Notes: a model not told the origin generated them from the sequence alone. A DNA stretch of 24,920 nt from Bacillota bacterium (GCA_023435925.1 JAEZLF010000268.1:1-24920); one strand, 5' to 3'; positions 6,966 through 14,606 are shown, counted from the first letter of the stretch. Made by a program: numbers and translations.

Positions 6966-8063
6966 ATGATGATAACAGGACACGAAAAAATATCTACCCA
7001 TCAGCTTATGCTACTATTTATTATGTGTACATTCTCTCCTGCCATAAGGATTTTTCCATCTCTTACGGCAAGAACGGCAAAACAGGCTGCCTGGCTTTCG
7101 CCCATTGCCTCAGTTTTGGGCCTTGTTATCATGGTATTGATTATCCAGTCATTTTTTAAAAAAGGTAATGATCAGAATCTGACAGATGTATATATCAATA
7201 TTCTCGGAAGAATACCAGGGTATCTTGTTATGGGAATCTATCTGATCTCGTTCATCCTCTTGCTGGCATTATACACCAGGTATTATGCAGAACGGATTGT
7301 ATCATCCATACTACCGGATTCAAGTATTCAGTTTTTCATTTTAGTTATGCTGATATTTGTTTTTTATGTTGTGCGAGGTGGATTAGTATCTTTAGCCAGG
7401 TTTACCGAGTTTATTTTTGCTATTTTCATGATTATTTTTGGAGTAAGTATTATATTGTCATTTTCTAACGTGAAATTGTTATATCTGACTCCGATCAGTT
7501 ACCTGGATATCTTACCGGTAGTAAAAACGATTCCTGTTATTTTATCAATTTGGAGCTACCTTTTGTTCATGTTTTTCTTTGCTGATAAGGTCAATGATAA
7601 GGAAAATATAAAGTCTCTGGGATTAAAATCAACGTTGTTTGTTGCAGTTGTTGGTGTATTGATCATTGTCACAACCGTAGGGACATTAAGCAGTTCGTTG
7701 GCAGAACGTGTCCCACTTCCTTATTTTCTGACAATCAAAGATATCTCCATCCTGAAAACACTGGAACGGCTGGAGTCTGTTACACTTTCAGTATGGGTTG
7801 CAGCAGATTGCGTTATCATTTCTACTTTGGCATATATTATTCTCAACATTATAAAAACGTTGTTTCGCCTTTCAGGAACCAAAACAATGGCAAGTCCCAT
7901 TATACTTATTACCTATACGCTTACCCTTGGTATTGCAAGGAACCGGTTTGAGCTTGAAGAGGTTTCAAATAAAATTTTCGTATTTTTGAATGTTCTTCTG
8001 GGGTTTATTATCCCGTTTTTTATATTTTTCATAGGCAAAATACGCCCCTCTACTCGTCAATAA
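6966..8063 (+). CDS. gerB: GerB-type germination permease subunit
   Basis: Subunit B of the germinant receptor, from the APC superfamily (spore permease family), where the germinant is thought to bind. 365 residues with about ten hydrophobic segments. The N-terminal KISTHQLMLLFIMCTFSPAI matches the family start, and WLSPIASVLGLVIMVLII, YLVMGIYLISFILLLALYTRYY and GGLVSLARFTEFIFAIFMIIFGVS are typical core segments. The stretch between ~190 and 300 (LPVVKTIPVILSIWSYLLFM, then FLTIKDISILKTLERLESV) matches the conserved second half. The order A-C-small-B differs from the classical A-B-C order but is common in Clostridia. Its 3' end overlaps the convergent end of dnaX by 14 bases, leaving no room for a terminator between them. 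Confidence 0.95.
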   Translation: MMITGHEKISTHQLMLLFIMCTFSPAIRIFPSLTARTAKQAAWLSPIASVLGLVIMVLIIQSFFKKGNDQNLTDVYINILGRIPGYLVMGIYLISFILLLALYTRYYAERIVSSILPDSSIQFFILVMLIFVFYVVRGGLVSLARFTEFIFAIFMIIFGVSIILSFSNVKLLYLTPISYLDILPVVKTIPVILSIWSYLLFMFFFADKVNDKENIKSLGLKSTLFVAVVGVLIIVTTVGTLSSSLAERVPLPYFLTIKDISILKTLERLESVTLSVWVAADCVIISTLAYIILNIIKTLFRLSGTKTMASPIILITYTLTLGIARNRFELEEVSNKIFVFLNVLLGFIIPFFIFFIGKIRPSTRQ

Positions 8064-9792
8064 TCTCCAGCGGAAGTCCTGCCTTGTCTGCTATGCTGCG
8101 TGCTTTTTCCACCAACTCGTCTTTTTCTGACGGCTTTGCTTTAGCCGGGGTCTTATTCAGACTCTCCTCATCAAGGCATTTTATCTGCATCTCACGCCCT
8201 GTTATTTTTAAAGCAGCTTCTGCGATTAATTCCAGATGTTCCGGCTTTGAAACCTGAATCTTCAAAAAAGCTTCCTTTGCTGTGAAAACCAGTCCGATAC
8301 TATTGTTATCCAGTAATATCGCTTTTGCATTGAGCAGCAGAGAATGAATCGTCCGTTTGCCCATGCTTTTCAGGTGATCCATTATTTTCGGCCATTGCTG
8401 GAATTCTGCAGCTTTCGGTGAAGGAGCAGGATCGGTGTTAGTGGAAAGTACTGCTGTTGGGCCTGTAACTGCGTCTGAACTTGATGAAGTATTCGGGGCA
8501 TTGTTTCCATAGAGGGTCGCCTCCGATGAAAAATGATCGGGTTGGGTAAATGGAGTAACTTCATTAATCACAGCAGGAGTGCCATTTGACGCAGTTATAT
8601 GGTTTTGCTGTATCACGGAATGTATACCGGACTGGAAATTGATTCCGGCTAGCTTGCTTTCCAGCGCTGCCAGCCTTACGGATATGTCGGCGTCAACAGG
8701 GCTGCTGTTTCCGAACAGCTTAATCAAAGTAACTTCAAGCATTACTCTCGGATTTGAGGCCCATTTTAAGCCCGATTCCAGAGCGGAGAGTTCCTTTACC
8801 TGGTAAATGAGTTCATCCTGCGAAATAGCGGTTGATTGCTTTTTCATGATTTCCAGGACAGCGGCCGGCACCTCGATCAGAGTGTCACATTGGCCATTAG
8901 TGGCTTTGCAGATGAGCATATTTCTGAAATACAGAACCAAATCGGACACAAAATGTGCGATATCGCGTCCGTCCATGACCAACCGTCCAATATTCTCAAG
9001 GATTGATGGAATTCTTTTATCCAGCATACTTTCAACAAACTCTGTCATGAACGTGTCATTAACAATACCAATTACGGATAAAACATCATCATATTTGATA
9101 TTGCTACTTCCCAGTGAGATGCATTGGTCCAGCAGACTGATCGCATCTCTCATGGCACCATCGGCCATACGTGCAATAAGTCTGGCAGCATTCGATTCAA
9201 GGTTCGTATGGTTAGCTGATGCAATTTTGTCCAGCTGTTTTACAATGCTATCCTGGGAAATACGTCTGAAATCGAAGCGCTGACAGCGGGACAGGATGGT
9301 AGCTGGAAGCTTGTGAGGTTCAGTAGTGGCTAATATGAAAACAACATGCTCCGGCGGTTCCTCAAGAGTCTTGAGCAACGCATTAAAGGCGCCGGTGGAA
9401 AGCATATGGACTTCATCAATGATATAAACCTTGTATTTAGCCTTGGTCGGAGCATAGATCACTTCGTCCCGTATGGAACGGACATTGTCGACACTGTTAT
9501 TGGAGGCGGCATCTATTTCGAGAACGTCCACACAGCTTCCTGCAAGAATTTCACGGCATACCTCACATTGGTTGCACGGGTCTCCGTTGTTGGGGTGGAG
9601 GCAGTTGATTGCCCTGGAAAGTATATGTGCCATGGTGGTTTTACCAGTACCTCTTGTACCGCAAAATAGATAGGCATGAGCAATTCTGCCGGTACTGACA
9701 CTGTAACGCAGAGTCTTTACAACATGCTCTTGTTCTACCACCTCTTCAAAAAGGGTCGGTCGCCATTCTCTATATAAAGCAATATATGCCAT
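8050..9792 (-). CDS. dnaX: DNA polymerase III subunits gamma/tau
   Basis: Clamp-loader ATPase of the replicative polymerase. 580 residues. AAA+ module: Walker A GTRGTGKTT at 45-53, zinc-binding cysteines C64, C73, C76, C79, Walker B with IIDEVHML (~124-131), and the SRC arginine-finger motif LSRCQRFDF (~168-176). Domain III follows to about residue 360. A Ser/Thr/Pro/Asn-rich linker (~385-440) leads to a tau-like C terminus (about 445-550, including WPKIMDHLKSMGKRTIHSLL and FTAKEAFLKIQVSK) that binds the polymerase. GGAGGTGG lies 8 bases before the ATG. It keeps the usual neighbour SRP RNA upstream, but ybaB-recR is displaced by the ger operon. I did not identify a programmed frameshift site for a short gamma form. 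Confidence 0.97.
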   Translation of the reverse strand: MAYIALYREWRPTLFEEVVEQEHVVKTLRYSVSTGRIAHAYLFCGTRGTGKTTMAHILSRAINCLHPNNGDPCNQCEVCREILAGSCVDVLEIDAASNNSVDNVRSIRDEVIYAPTKAKYKVYIIDEVHMLSTGAFNALLKTLEEPPEHVVFILATTEPHKLPATILSRCQRFDFRRISQDSIVKQLDKIASANHTNLESNAARLIARMADGAMRDAISLLDQCISLGSSNIKYDDVLSVIGIVNDTFMTEFVESMLDKRIPSILENIGRLVMDGRDIAHFVSDLVLYFRNMLICKATNGQCDTLIEVPAAVLEIMKKQSTAISQDELIYQVKELSALESGLKWASNPRVMLEVTLIKLFGNSSPVDADISVRLAALESKLAGINFQSGIHSVIQQNHITASNGTPAVINEVTPFTQPDHFSSEATLYGNNAPNTSSSSDAVTGPTAVLSTNTDPAPSPKAAEFQQWPKIMDHLKSMGKRTIHSLLLNAKAILLDNNSIGLVFTAKEAFLKIQVSKPEHLELIAEAALKITGREMQIKCLDEESLNKTPAKAKPSEKDELVEKARSIADKAGLPLEIIDE

Positions 9793-9892
9793 CGTTCATC
9801 CACCTCCGTGAGATAGGGTATGGTCTTTGTCCCAAGTTATATCCGTGTATATGTCAGCGTTTTGGAGACAGAGAACAGGACCCTGTCTTGCC

Positions 9893-9920
9893 ATAATATC
9901 CTCAGCCATGAGGATATTAT
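9893..9920. repeat. perfect 11-bp inverted repeat in the dnaX upstream region
   Basis: ATAATATCCTC (9893-9903) and GAGGATATTAT (9910-9920) form an uninterrupted stem with a 6-base loop. It is about 100 bases upstream of dnaX and is not followed by a T run, so it is unlikely to be a terminator. The arm contains a TATAAT-like -10 on the minus strand, so it could be an operator over a dnaX promoter. Confidence 0.6.
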
Positions 9921-9957
9921 ATCATGAATTTGAATAAAATCGTGATAGGAATAATCA

Positions 9958-9994
9958 GAAGGGGACATTCCGCAGTTTCCGGTATGTCCCCTTC
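9958..9994. terminator. hairpin downstream of the SRP RNA
   Basis: GAAGGGGACAT (9958-9968) and ATGTCCCCTTC (9984-9994) make an 11-bp stem, with a CCG/CGG inner pairing. It starts about 15 bases past the predicted 3' end of the SRP RNA on the minus strand. No T run follows on that strand, so it could be an attenuating or processing hairpin, or a REP-like palindrome, rather than a classical terminator. Confidence 0.5.
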
Positions 9995-10008
9995 ATAAAA
10001 ATTTAATT

Positions 10009-10278
10009 GGCCGTGCACCTGTTGTCGACTTACTCCTACAGACGTAACCCATGTAGTTAGCTCTAACCAGGCAACCTCGCGGCACACGCAAGTTACTGCT
10101 TACCGTTGCTTCCTTCCGGACCTGGCGGGGTTCACAGGCTTTCGTTGCGCAAGACCCAATTATCATCACCACTTGCATGGAGCAGACTCTACAAAAATAA
10201 AGCCTTGAACAGGGATTCAACCCTGCTGCAGCGGATTGCAGGTACAGGGCACCGCTACCTCCCCGTCTAGCACGACCA
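10009..10278 (-). ncRNA. ffs: large signal recognition particle RNA (4.5S/6S scRNA)
   Basis: The RNA scaffold of the signal recognition particle; it binds Ffh and targets membrane and secreted proteins. On the minus strand the helix-8 apical core GTCCGGAAGGAAGCA lies at 10107-10121, flanked by CCCCGCCAG on one side and AGCAGTAACTTGC on the other, the diagnostic SRP RNA pattern. The 5' part contains GGGGAGGTAGCGG and CCCTGTACCTGCAATCCGC, which match the Alu domain of the long form in Bacillota. The two ends pair (CGTGC near 10271-10275 with GCACG near 10012-10016), giving about 270 nt. The gene lies upstream of dnaX, its conserved position, behind its own strong promoter. The boundaries are set from the terminal pairing and could be off by several bases. 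Confidence 0.95.
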
Positions 10279-10321
10279 AAGAGTGAACTGATTTCGCTTC
10301 TTATGAAGCGGTTACCTACCT

Positions 10322-10350
10322 ATTATACTCAATAAACCGAATCTTATCAA
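10322..10350 (-). promoter_or_regulatory. promoter of the SRP RNA
   Basis: On the minus strand TTGATA (10345-10350) and TATAAT (10322-10327) have a 17-base spacer. The predicted transcript would begin about 40 bases before the mature RNA and includes a GCTTC-ATAA-GAAGC hairpin (near 10298-10311), suggesting a processed 5' leader. Confidence 0.75.
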
Positions 10351-10450
10351 CCTATTTTGACTCAAGGAGAGCAGTATTTTTTGGCACCTTCATTTTCACC
10401 TTGATGGGCACCTTTTAGCATCCTATTTTCTTACATATGCATCTGGACAA
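10351..10450. other. intergenic with repeated GGCACCTT words
   Basis: The upstream side of the SRP promoter. It holds three closely spaced copies of a CACCTT word (near 10384, 10396 and 10408). I see no gene I would defend. A 19-codon minus-strand frame (10362-10421) lacks a proper ribosome binding site. Confidence 0.4.
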
Positions 10451-10505
10451 AAAAATAAAGCACTTGATAAATATTTAATAATAATACCGATAATATAAGT
10501 GCTTT
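10451..10505 (-). terminator. terminator of the RMD1 pair
   Basis: AAAGCACTT (10457-10465) pairs with AAGTGCTTT (10497-10505), with a 31-base AT-rich loop. Read on the minus strand, the distal arm is followed by a run of seven T after one A. It lies downstream of the two minus-strand RMD1 genes. The large loop makes it a non-standard terminator. Confidence 0.5.
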
Positions 10506-10555
10506 AGAAAATAATATAAAATCAGCCATAGTCTATATTAAAAGGAGGAACAAAA

Positions 10556-10611
10556 ATGAAAAATTAGTATTATTGGCTGTGGCAATTATATTGTACCACT
10601 ATTTGCTATAA
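10556..10611 (+). pseudogene. possible frameshifted small hydrophobic peptide gene
   Basis: A very good ribosome binding site, AAAGGAGG (10541-10548), is followed 7 bases later by ATG AAA AAT TAG, only three codons. If one A is added to the A run, the frame continues as MKKLVLLAVAIILYHYLL to a TAA at 10609-10611. That is an 18-residue peptide with two lysines and a hydrophobic core, like a truncated signal peptide or a small membrane peptide. It may be a decayed gene, a homopolymer sequencing error, or a chance match. It lies in an AT-rich stretch between the two minus-strand units. Confidence 0.3.
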
Positions 10612-10636
10612 AAATATATTACGTTTGTGTAACAAA

Positions 10637-11533
10637 TCAGTTAACAAATATCTTCCACACATGCTCAATCCCGTTTTCCCGGAGAAAATCATGTACTAAA
10701 TAGGAAAGGGGGAAGAGAGCGAGAAGGAAAATCTCAAAAAGCAGCAGTCTTCTTTCCTGCTTCCAGAAATGCTGAGTGGAATAAGAGCGGGATATATTTC
10801 TGAGCTCTGCAATCTTTTTCTCAAGCACATCATACCTGTCCTGAAGTTCGAAGTATTCTGCCAGCTCATCATAAGCATCTCTCAGAGCCATACTCCTGTC
10901 AGCTTTTGAAGGCCTATCAAATATTCTGATACTAACAGCACTTTCATATTCAAACTTGAGAATGTGTGCCATGATCGATGAGTATTTCGAGGATTTGATA
11001 TTGGATGTCCTATGATGGAGTCTTTCGAAAAAACGCCTTTTTGGTCCGGCCAAAACAGTAAAGAAGCTTTCAGCTTCATCAAGCAGCAGCTCCACGTCGG
11101 CTTCTAGCTTGGAGAGAGCAATCGATTTGGCCAGGACAACCACAGCAATATCTGCAAGATCATCCTTGTAAGCGAATCTCTTTTTGCTCCCCTTCCAAAG
11201 AAGCGCACTATTGTCCATAAATACTTCTGATATCAGGTTTTCATTGTATCTGACCAGCATTTTATAGTCCAGATTTCCGATGATTGATTGAAGATAATTA
11301 AAAAAAATGCCGGTCTCATCGGATTTAAAGTTTTGAAATACAACACAGCCGTATTCAAAAAGTGTGATTCTTTTTGAGAGAAGCTTGTATTTATATACCT
11401 CCATCAACTGCTGTCCGCAAAGAGTGATACTGTTCTCCCAGCTTTCAGCTGCTGGAAGGCTGAAAAAGGCAGCAACTTTCTTAAGATCTATTGCCGAGGA
11501 TATCTTGTAGCCGATAAAACGCATCTCTTTCAT
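10637..11533 (-). CDS. RMD1/DUF155 family membrane protein, second of pair
   Basis: About 298 residues, related to the RMD1 (DUF155) family known from yeast Rmd1 and Sif proteins. The N-terminal half shows the family pattern: FEYGCVVFQNF (turning strand), ETGIFFNYLQSIIGN, then an acidic region and IAVVVLAKSIALSKLEADVELLLDEAE (~130-160). The C-terminal half has the long helical segment ALRDAYDELAEYFELQDRYD, then VLEKKIAELRNISRSY, and a single transmembrane helix near the end (LLLFEIFLLALFPLSYLV). This is the typical RMD1 order, with a C-terminal membrane anchor. GGAGG (11543-11547) lies just after the stop of the upstream paralog, 9 bases before ATG 11533; TTG 11536 is also possible. Bacterial members have no established function. 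Confidence 0.8.
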   Translation of the reverse strand: MKEMRFIGYKISSAIDLKKVAAFFSLPAAESWENSITLCGQQLMEVYKYKLLSKRITLFEYGCVVFQNFKSDETGIFFNYLQSIIGNLDYKMLVRYNENLISEVFMDNSALLWKGSKKRFAYKDDLADIAVVVLAKSIALSKLEADVELLLDEAESFFTVLAGPKRRFFERLHHRTSNIKSSKYSSIMAHILKFEYESAVSIRIFDRPSKADRSMALRDAYDELAEYFELQDRYDVLEKKIAELRNISRSYSTQHFWKQERRLLLFEIFLLALFPLSYLVHDFLRENGIEHVWKIFVN

Positions 11534-11547
11534 CAATCCAATCCTCC

Positions 11548-12372
11548 TTATTTCAGCAGATCCGCTACCATGAGAACAACCTCAACTACAATCAGCAGTA
11601 CGATAACCCACTCTACAAACATTCCTTTTATAGAGTGGCTGATTGATGAGAAACCGTTGATAATATTATTTAGCATGTCGGTCTTCTTTGTCAGCACAAC
11701 ATACCGATCATGAAGTTCAAAAAAATCTGACATTTTTTCGTAAAACAGAGCTGCATCACTGTTAATCCAAGTTATGTCCGGTTTATCAAGAATCATAATA
11801 TAATTGATGGTATTATACTGATGCCGGGCGACACTGGCGGTTGTTCTTGCAAGCTTTCTGTTGCCTATGCGCAGCTTTCCACGCTCAAGCTGGTCAATCA
11901 TGGTCTCGAGCTTATCAAGAATTTTCTCCAGATGATACTCAATCTTTTCCATTGCAACTGATTTTGCAATGACGATTGCCACCAGTTCGGCGTAGAATAT
12001 CTCAAACTGCGGTACAATTGCATATGCATCGTTAATTTGAGGTTTATCCGTCGGCTCCACCCTTATTTCATAATCATCGGCATAGCTCTTCCAGTCATTT
12101 ATTTCCACATCCCGTTCGAAACCTTTGATATATGTAAGCAATGCGGGCATATCTGTTTCAGGTACATTTACCAGCACGATACTGCCAAAAGAAAACACCA
12201 TGATTTTCTGATTATCGGCAAATTCCCGCCCGAGTATTTGCTGCAGCAGCTCGCCCTGGAGTATGAGGGGTTCTTCCCAGGTATATTTCTTGGGAATCCC
12301 GCACTCGACTGCTATTTTATTCAGATCAATTTCATTGGCGACCGCATAAGCTTTAAAGCGGAAGTTATTCAT
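11548..12372 (-). CDS. RMD1/DUF155 family membrane protein, first of pair
   Basis: 274 residues. A paralog of the next gene, with the same order of parts: MVFSFGSIVLVNV (compare FEYGCVVFQNF in the partner), AELVAIVIAKSVAMEKIEYHLEKILDKLE (compare the AKSIALSKLE region), the ALFYEKMSDFFELHDRYVVLTKK segment, and one C-terminal transmembrane helix (VEWVIVLLIVVEVVLMVADLL). In the family the C-terminal helix anchors the protein, with the bulk of it on the cytoplasmic side. AGAGGTG lies 7 bases before the ATG. The two genes are almost contiguous and probably form a heteromeric or duplicated unit. The function is unknown; in yeast, Rmd1 is linked to meiotic nuclear division and has no clear biochemical activity. 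Confidence 0.8.
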   Translation of the reverse strand: MNNFRFKAYAVANEIDLNKIAVECGIPKKYTWEEPLILQGELLQQILGREFADNQKIMVFSFGSIVLVNVPETDMPALLTYIKGFERDVEINDWKSYADDYEIRVEPTDKPQINDAYAIVPQFEIFYAELVAIVIAKSVAMEKIEYHLEKILDKLETMIDQLERGKLRIGNRKLARTTASVARHQYNTINYIMILDKPDITWINSDAALFYEKMSDFFELHDRYVVLTKKTDMLNNIINGFSSISHSIKGMFVEWVIVLLIVVEVVLMVADLLK

Positions 12373-12461
12373 ATCGTTTCACCTCTCTTGTAAAGTTATC
12401 CATGGTTGTGATAAAGTAAACATGGGAAATACAGAATCAACATATTTTATTGTATGCTAAA

Positions 12462-12483
12462 CAGCCTGAACTTAGTCAGGCTG
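12462..12483 (+). promoter_or_regulatory. perfect hairpin in the galU leader
   Basis: CAGCCTGA (12462-12469) pairs perfectly with TCAGGCTG (12476-12483) around a 6-base loop. It ends about 5 bases before the GGAGGG ribosome binding site of galU. It is not a terminator because no T run follows. It could stabilise the mRNA or affect ribosome access. Confidence 0.4.
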
Positions 12484-12503
12484 CGGTGGAGGGAGAGATC
12501 TTT

Positions 12504-13373
12504 TTGAAGGTGCGAAAGGCTGTTATTCCTGCGGCTGGATTGGGTACAAGGTTCTTACCTGCAACAAAGGCACAGCCTAAGGAAATGCTTCCAATCGTAG
12601 ATAAGCCAACGATTCAATACATTGTCGAAGAAGCAATTGCATCGGGTATAGAAGAAATATTAATTGTTACAGGCCGGGGAAAGCGGGCTATAGAGGATCA
12701 TTTTGACAAATCCTACGAGCTTGAGGATATTTTAAAGCGAAAAGGTGAGGACGATCTTCTTACCCTTGTTCAGGATATATCAAACCTGGTTGACTTGAAC
12801 TACATCAGGCAGAAGGAGCCGAAAGGACTGGGTCATGCCATTTACTGCGCCCGATCATTTATCGACAACGAACCCTTTGCGGTATTGCTTGGCGATGATA
12901 TTGTTGACTCAGAGGTTCCATGTCTCAGACAGCTGATGGATGTCTATGAAAAGTATAACACCTCTGTTTTGGGGGTACAGTACGTGCCTGATGAGGATGT
13001 TTCAAAATATGGAATTATCAAAGGAACACTGGTTGAGGATCGTGTTTATCAAGTATCCGGATTGGTAGAAAAACCTGATCGGGGGAAAGCGCCTTCCAAC
13101 ATTGCCATACTTGGAAGGTATATCATTTCACCTGAAATTCTTACTCATCTGGGGAAAGCTGTTCCGGGCAAAGGCGGCGAGATACAACTGACCGATGCGC
13201 TGCAGATGATGCTGTCGTCAGGGTGCATATATGCTTATGACTTCATAGGTAAGCGCTATGATGTCGGGAATAAGCTGGGTTTTCTTGAGGCGACTGTTGA
13301 GTATGCATTGAAGCGCGATGATCTGCGGCAGGAGTTTTCATCTTATCTGAAGAAGACGGTTCATAAGATGTAG
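12504..13373 (+). CDS. galU: UTP-glucose-1-phosphate uridylyltransferase
   Basis: Makes UDP-glucose from glucose-1-phosphate and UTP, supplying cell-wall polysaccharide, glycolipid and exopolysaccharide synthesis in the cytoplasm. 289 residues from TTG 12504, the typical length. The nucleotide-binding signature AVIPAAGLGTRFLPATKAQPKEMLPIVDKPTIQ (quoted region, residues ~6-37) is followed by EEAIASGIEEILIVTGRGKRAIEDHFD, LGHAIYCA, the LLGDDIV metal site (~129-135), GLVEKP, and RYDVGNKLGFLEATVEYAL near the end. The start TTG is set by GGAGGGAGA at 12488-12496. The frame is open further upstream to about 12450, but those codons overlap the leader hairpin and are not needed. It stands alone between the RMD1 pair (divergent) and DUF362 (convergent). 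Confidence 0.96.
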   Translation: MKVRKAVIPAAGLGTRFLPATKAQPKEMLPIVDKPTIQYIVEEAIASGIEEILIVTGRGKRAIEDHFDKSYELEDILKRKGEDDLLTLVQDISNLVDLNYIRQKEPKGLGHAIYCARSFIDNEPFAVLLGDDIVDSEVPCLRQLMDVYEKYNTSVLGVQYVPDEDVSKYGIIKGTLVEDRVYQVSGLVEKPDRGKAPSNIAILGRYIISPEILTHLGKAVPGKGGEIQLTDALQMMLSSGCIYAYDFIGKRYDVGNKLGFLEATVEYALKRDDLRQEFSSYLKKTVHKM

Positions 13374-13457
13374 GAACTACAGCAGGAATGGAACAATACA
13401 CGGGCTATGCTATAACATGGTAGAACAGCGCAGTAGGCCGTAACAGAAATGATAAAA

Positions 13458-13511
13458 AATGCTCTATGCAGAAAACCGGCAGGTTCATTGGCCGGTTCTC
13501 CATAGAGCATT
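13458..13511 (-). terminator. terminator of the DUF362 gene
   Basis: AATGCTCTATG (13458-13468) pairs with CATAGAGCATT (13501-13511). Inside, ACCGG near 13475 pairs with CCGGT near 13492, giving a two-tier stem. On the minus strand the outer arm is followed by a run of T (complement of the A run 13454-13459), so it serves the DUF362 gene. It may also stop galU transcription from the other side. Confidence 0.75.
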
Positions 13512-13523
13512 GTGTTAATTTTG

Positions 13524-14606
13524 TTAAAAGATTTCTTTTATCATGTATTCCATTGATCCAAGCCCGAGCTTTTCCAGCTCATTCAACTGAACAAAGGGAT
13601 TCTTTCCGTGAAGCCTCTCAAATAAGTGACCGGTTGTACCAAAGTCATGGCCTTTGGGCAGTGCTGACGGAATCAGGTTCTCCACTTTTATAGCATCCAG
13701 GCAGGCCTTTTCTATGGCCACAATATCACGGGAGGCCATAACTCCGATATCGGGAACCAGTGAAGGTGTGGTAAGCCCCCAACAATCGCAGAGTGCGGTA
13801 ATATTCAACAGGAAATTGATATAGAATACATGTCCGGGTTCAAAAGATTTCAGTACCTCCTGAGTGCAGACCGCCATACCGGTTTGAAAATCTTCATATT
13901 TGTTTGCCTGCATTTTCATGGCAGAAACAGGGCAGACTTTCACGCAATGCTGGCAAAGAGTGCAGTGATGGTAATTTACTTTGTACTGGCCGGATTGATC
14001 AAAACGATTGGCATAATGGTTACAGCTGTTAACGCAAAGCTCACAGTGAGTACAAAGATCCTCATCCCATTCGATACCGCCTTCCAGACCGTGTATCTGC
14101 TGCCTTGTCCTATCAGTGACACAACCCATTGCAATATTCTTGCAGGCGCCGCCGTAACCGCAGACACCATGTCCCTTTACATGGGACAGATCGATCATCA
14201 CGTCTGCATCATGAATGTTTCCGGCGATGTCAACGTTTTTGAAAGTCCTGAAGTCTACCTTTTTTTCGTAAAAATATTTCCCGGTTATTCCACAGGCATC
14301 AACAATCGGTGCTCCAAGGTAATCCTCGCTATAGCCCCTGGTCTTTGCCTCAGCGACAACCTGGTCGGTTATGTATACCTTTGCACCGTACTCCTTAAGC
14401 TTGTCCACTAATATTTTTACAAATAGGGGAGGAATGGTGGAATAACCGATATATCTTCCCAGGTGCATCTTGATAGCGGTTAGCTTGCCGTTTACAACAT
14501 CCTTCAATCCCATCTGATCGACTAAACGTCCGAATTTAGCAGGCAACGTAACATCGGCATCATATTTGTCATACTCTACAGACGAATACAATATCTCAGA
14601 AGCCAT
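13524..14606 (-). CDS. DUF362 protein with two [4Fe-4S] ferredoxin motifs
   Basis: 360 residues. The N-terminal ~170 residues match DUF362 (LTAIKMHLGRYIGYSTIPP, DVMIDLSHVKGHGVCGYGGACKNIAMGC, in parts), a domain of unknown activity often fused to ferredoxin modules. Two tetra-cysteine motifs follow: C185-C188-C191-C195 (CTHCELCVNSC) and C215-C218-C221-C225 (CTLCQHCVKVC with P after). They should bind two [4Fe-4S] clusters. A C-terminal ~130 residues resume the DUF362 fold. The frame begins upstream at 14666, but GGGAGG lies 8 bases before ATG 14606 and that start is preferred. It has its own hairpin terminator. A cytoplasmic redox role in anaerobic metabolism is likely; the substrate is unknown. 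Confidence 0.9.
   Translation of the reverse strand: MASEILYSSVEYDKYDADVTLPAKFGRLVDQMGLKDVVNGKLTAIKMHLGRYIGYSTIPPLFVKILVDKLKEYGAKVYITDQVVAEAKTRGYSEDYLGAPIVDACGITGKYFYEKKVDFRTFKNVDIAGNIHDADVMIDLSHVKGHGVCGYGGACKNIAMGCVTDRTRQQIHGLEGGIEWDEDLCTHCELCVNSCNHYANRFDQSGQYKVNYHHCTLCQHCVKVCPVSAMKMQANKYEDFQTGMAVCTQEVLKSFEPGHVFYINFLLNITALCDCWGLTTPSLVPDIGVMASRDIVAIEKACLDAIKVENLIPSALPKGHDFGTTGHLFERLHGKNPFVQLNELEKLGLGSMEYMIKEIF

Noticed and set aside
8050..9792. Programmed frameshift site in dnaX giving a gamma form
   Set aside because: I did not see an A-AAA-AAG type slippery heptamer with a following stop in the right region.
10362..10421. 19-residue minus-strand peptide frame MLKGAHQGENEGAKKYCSP
   Set aside because: No acceptable ribosome binding site and it abuts the SRP RNA promoter; the frame is short enough to be chance.
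13830..14411. 193-residue plus-strand frame antisense to DUF362
   Set aside because: The opposite strand has conserved ferredoxin motifs and a full gene structure; this is a shadow frame.
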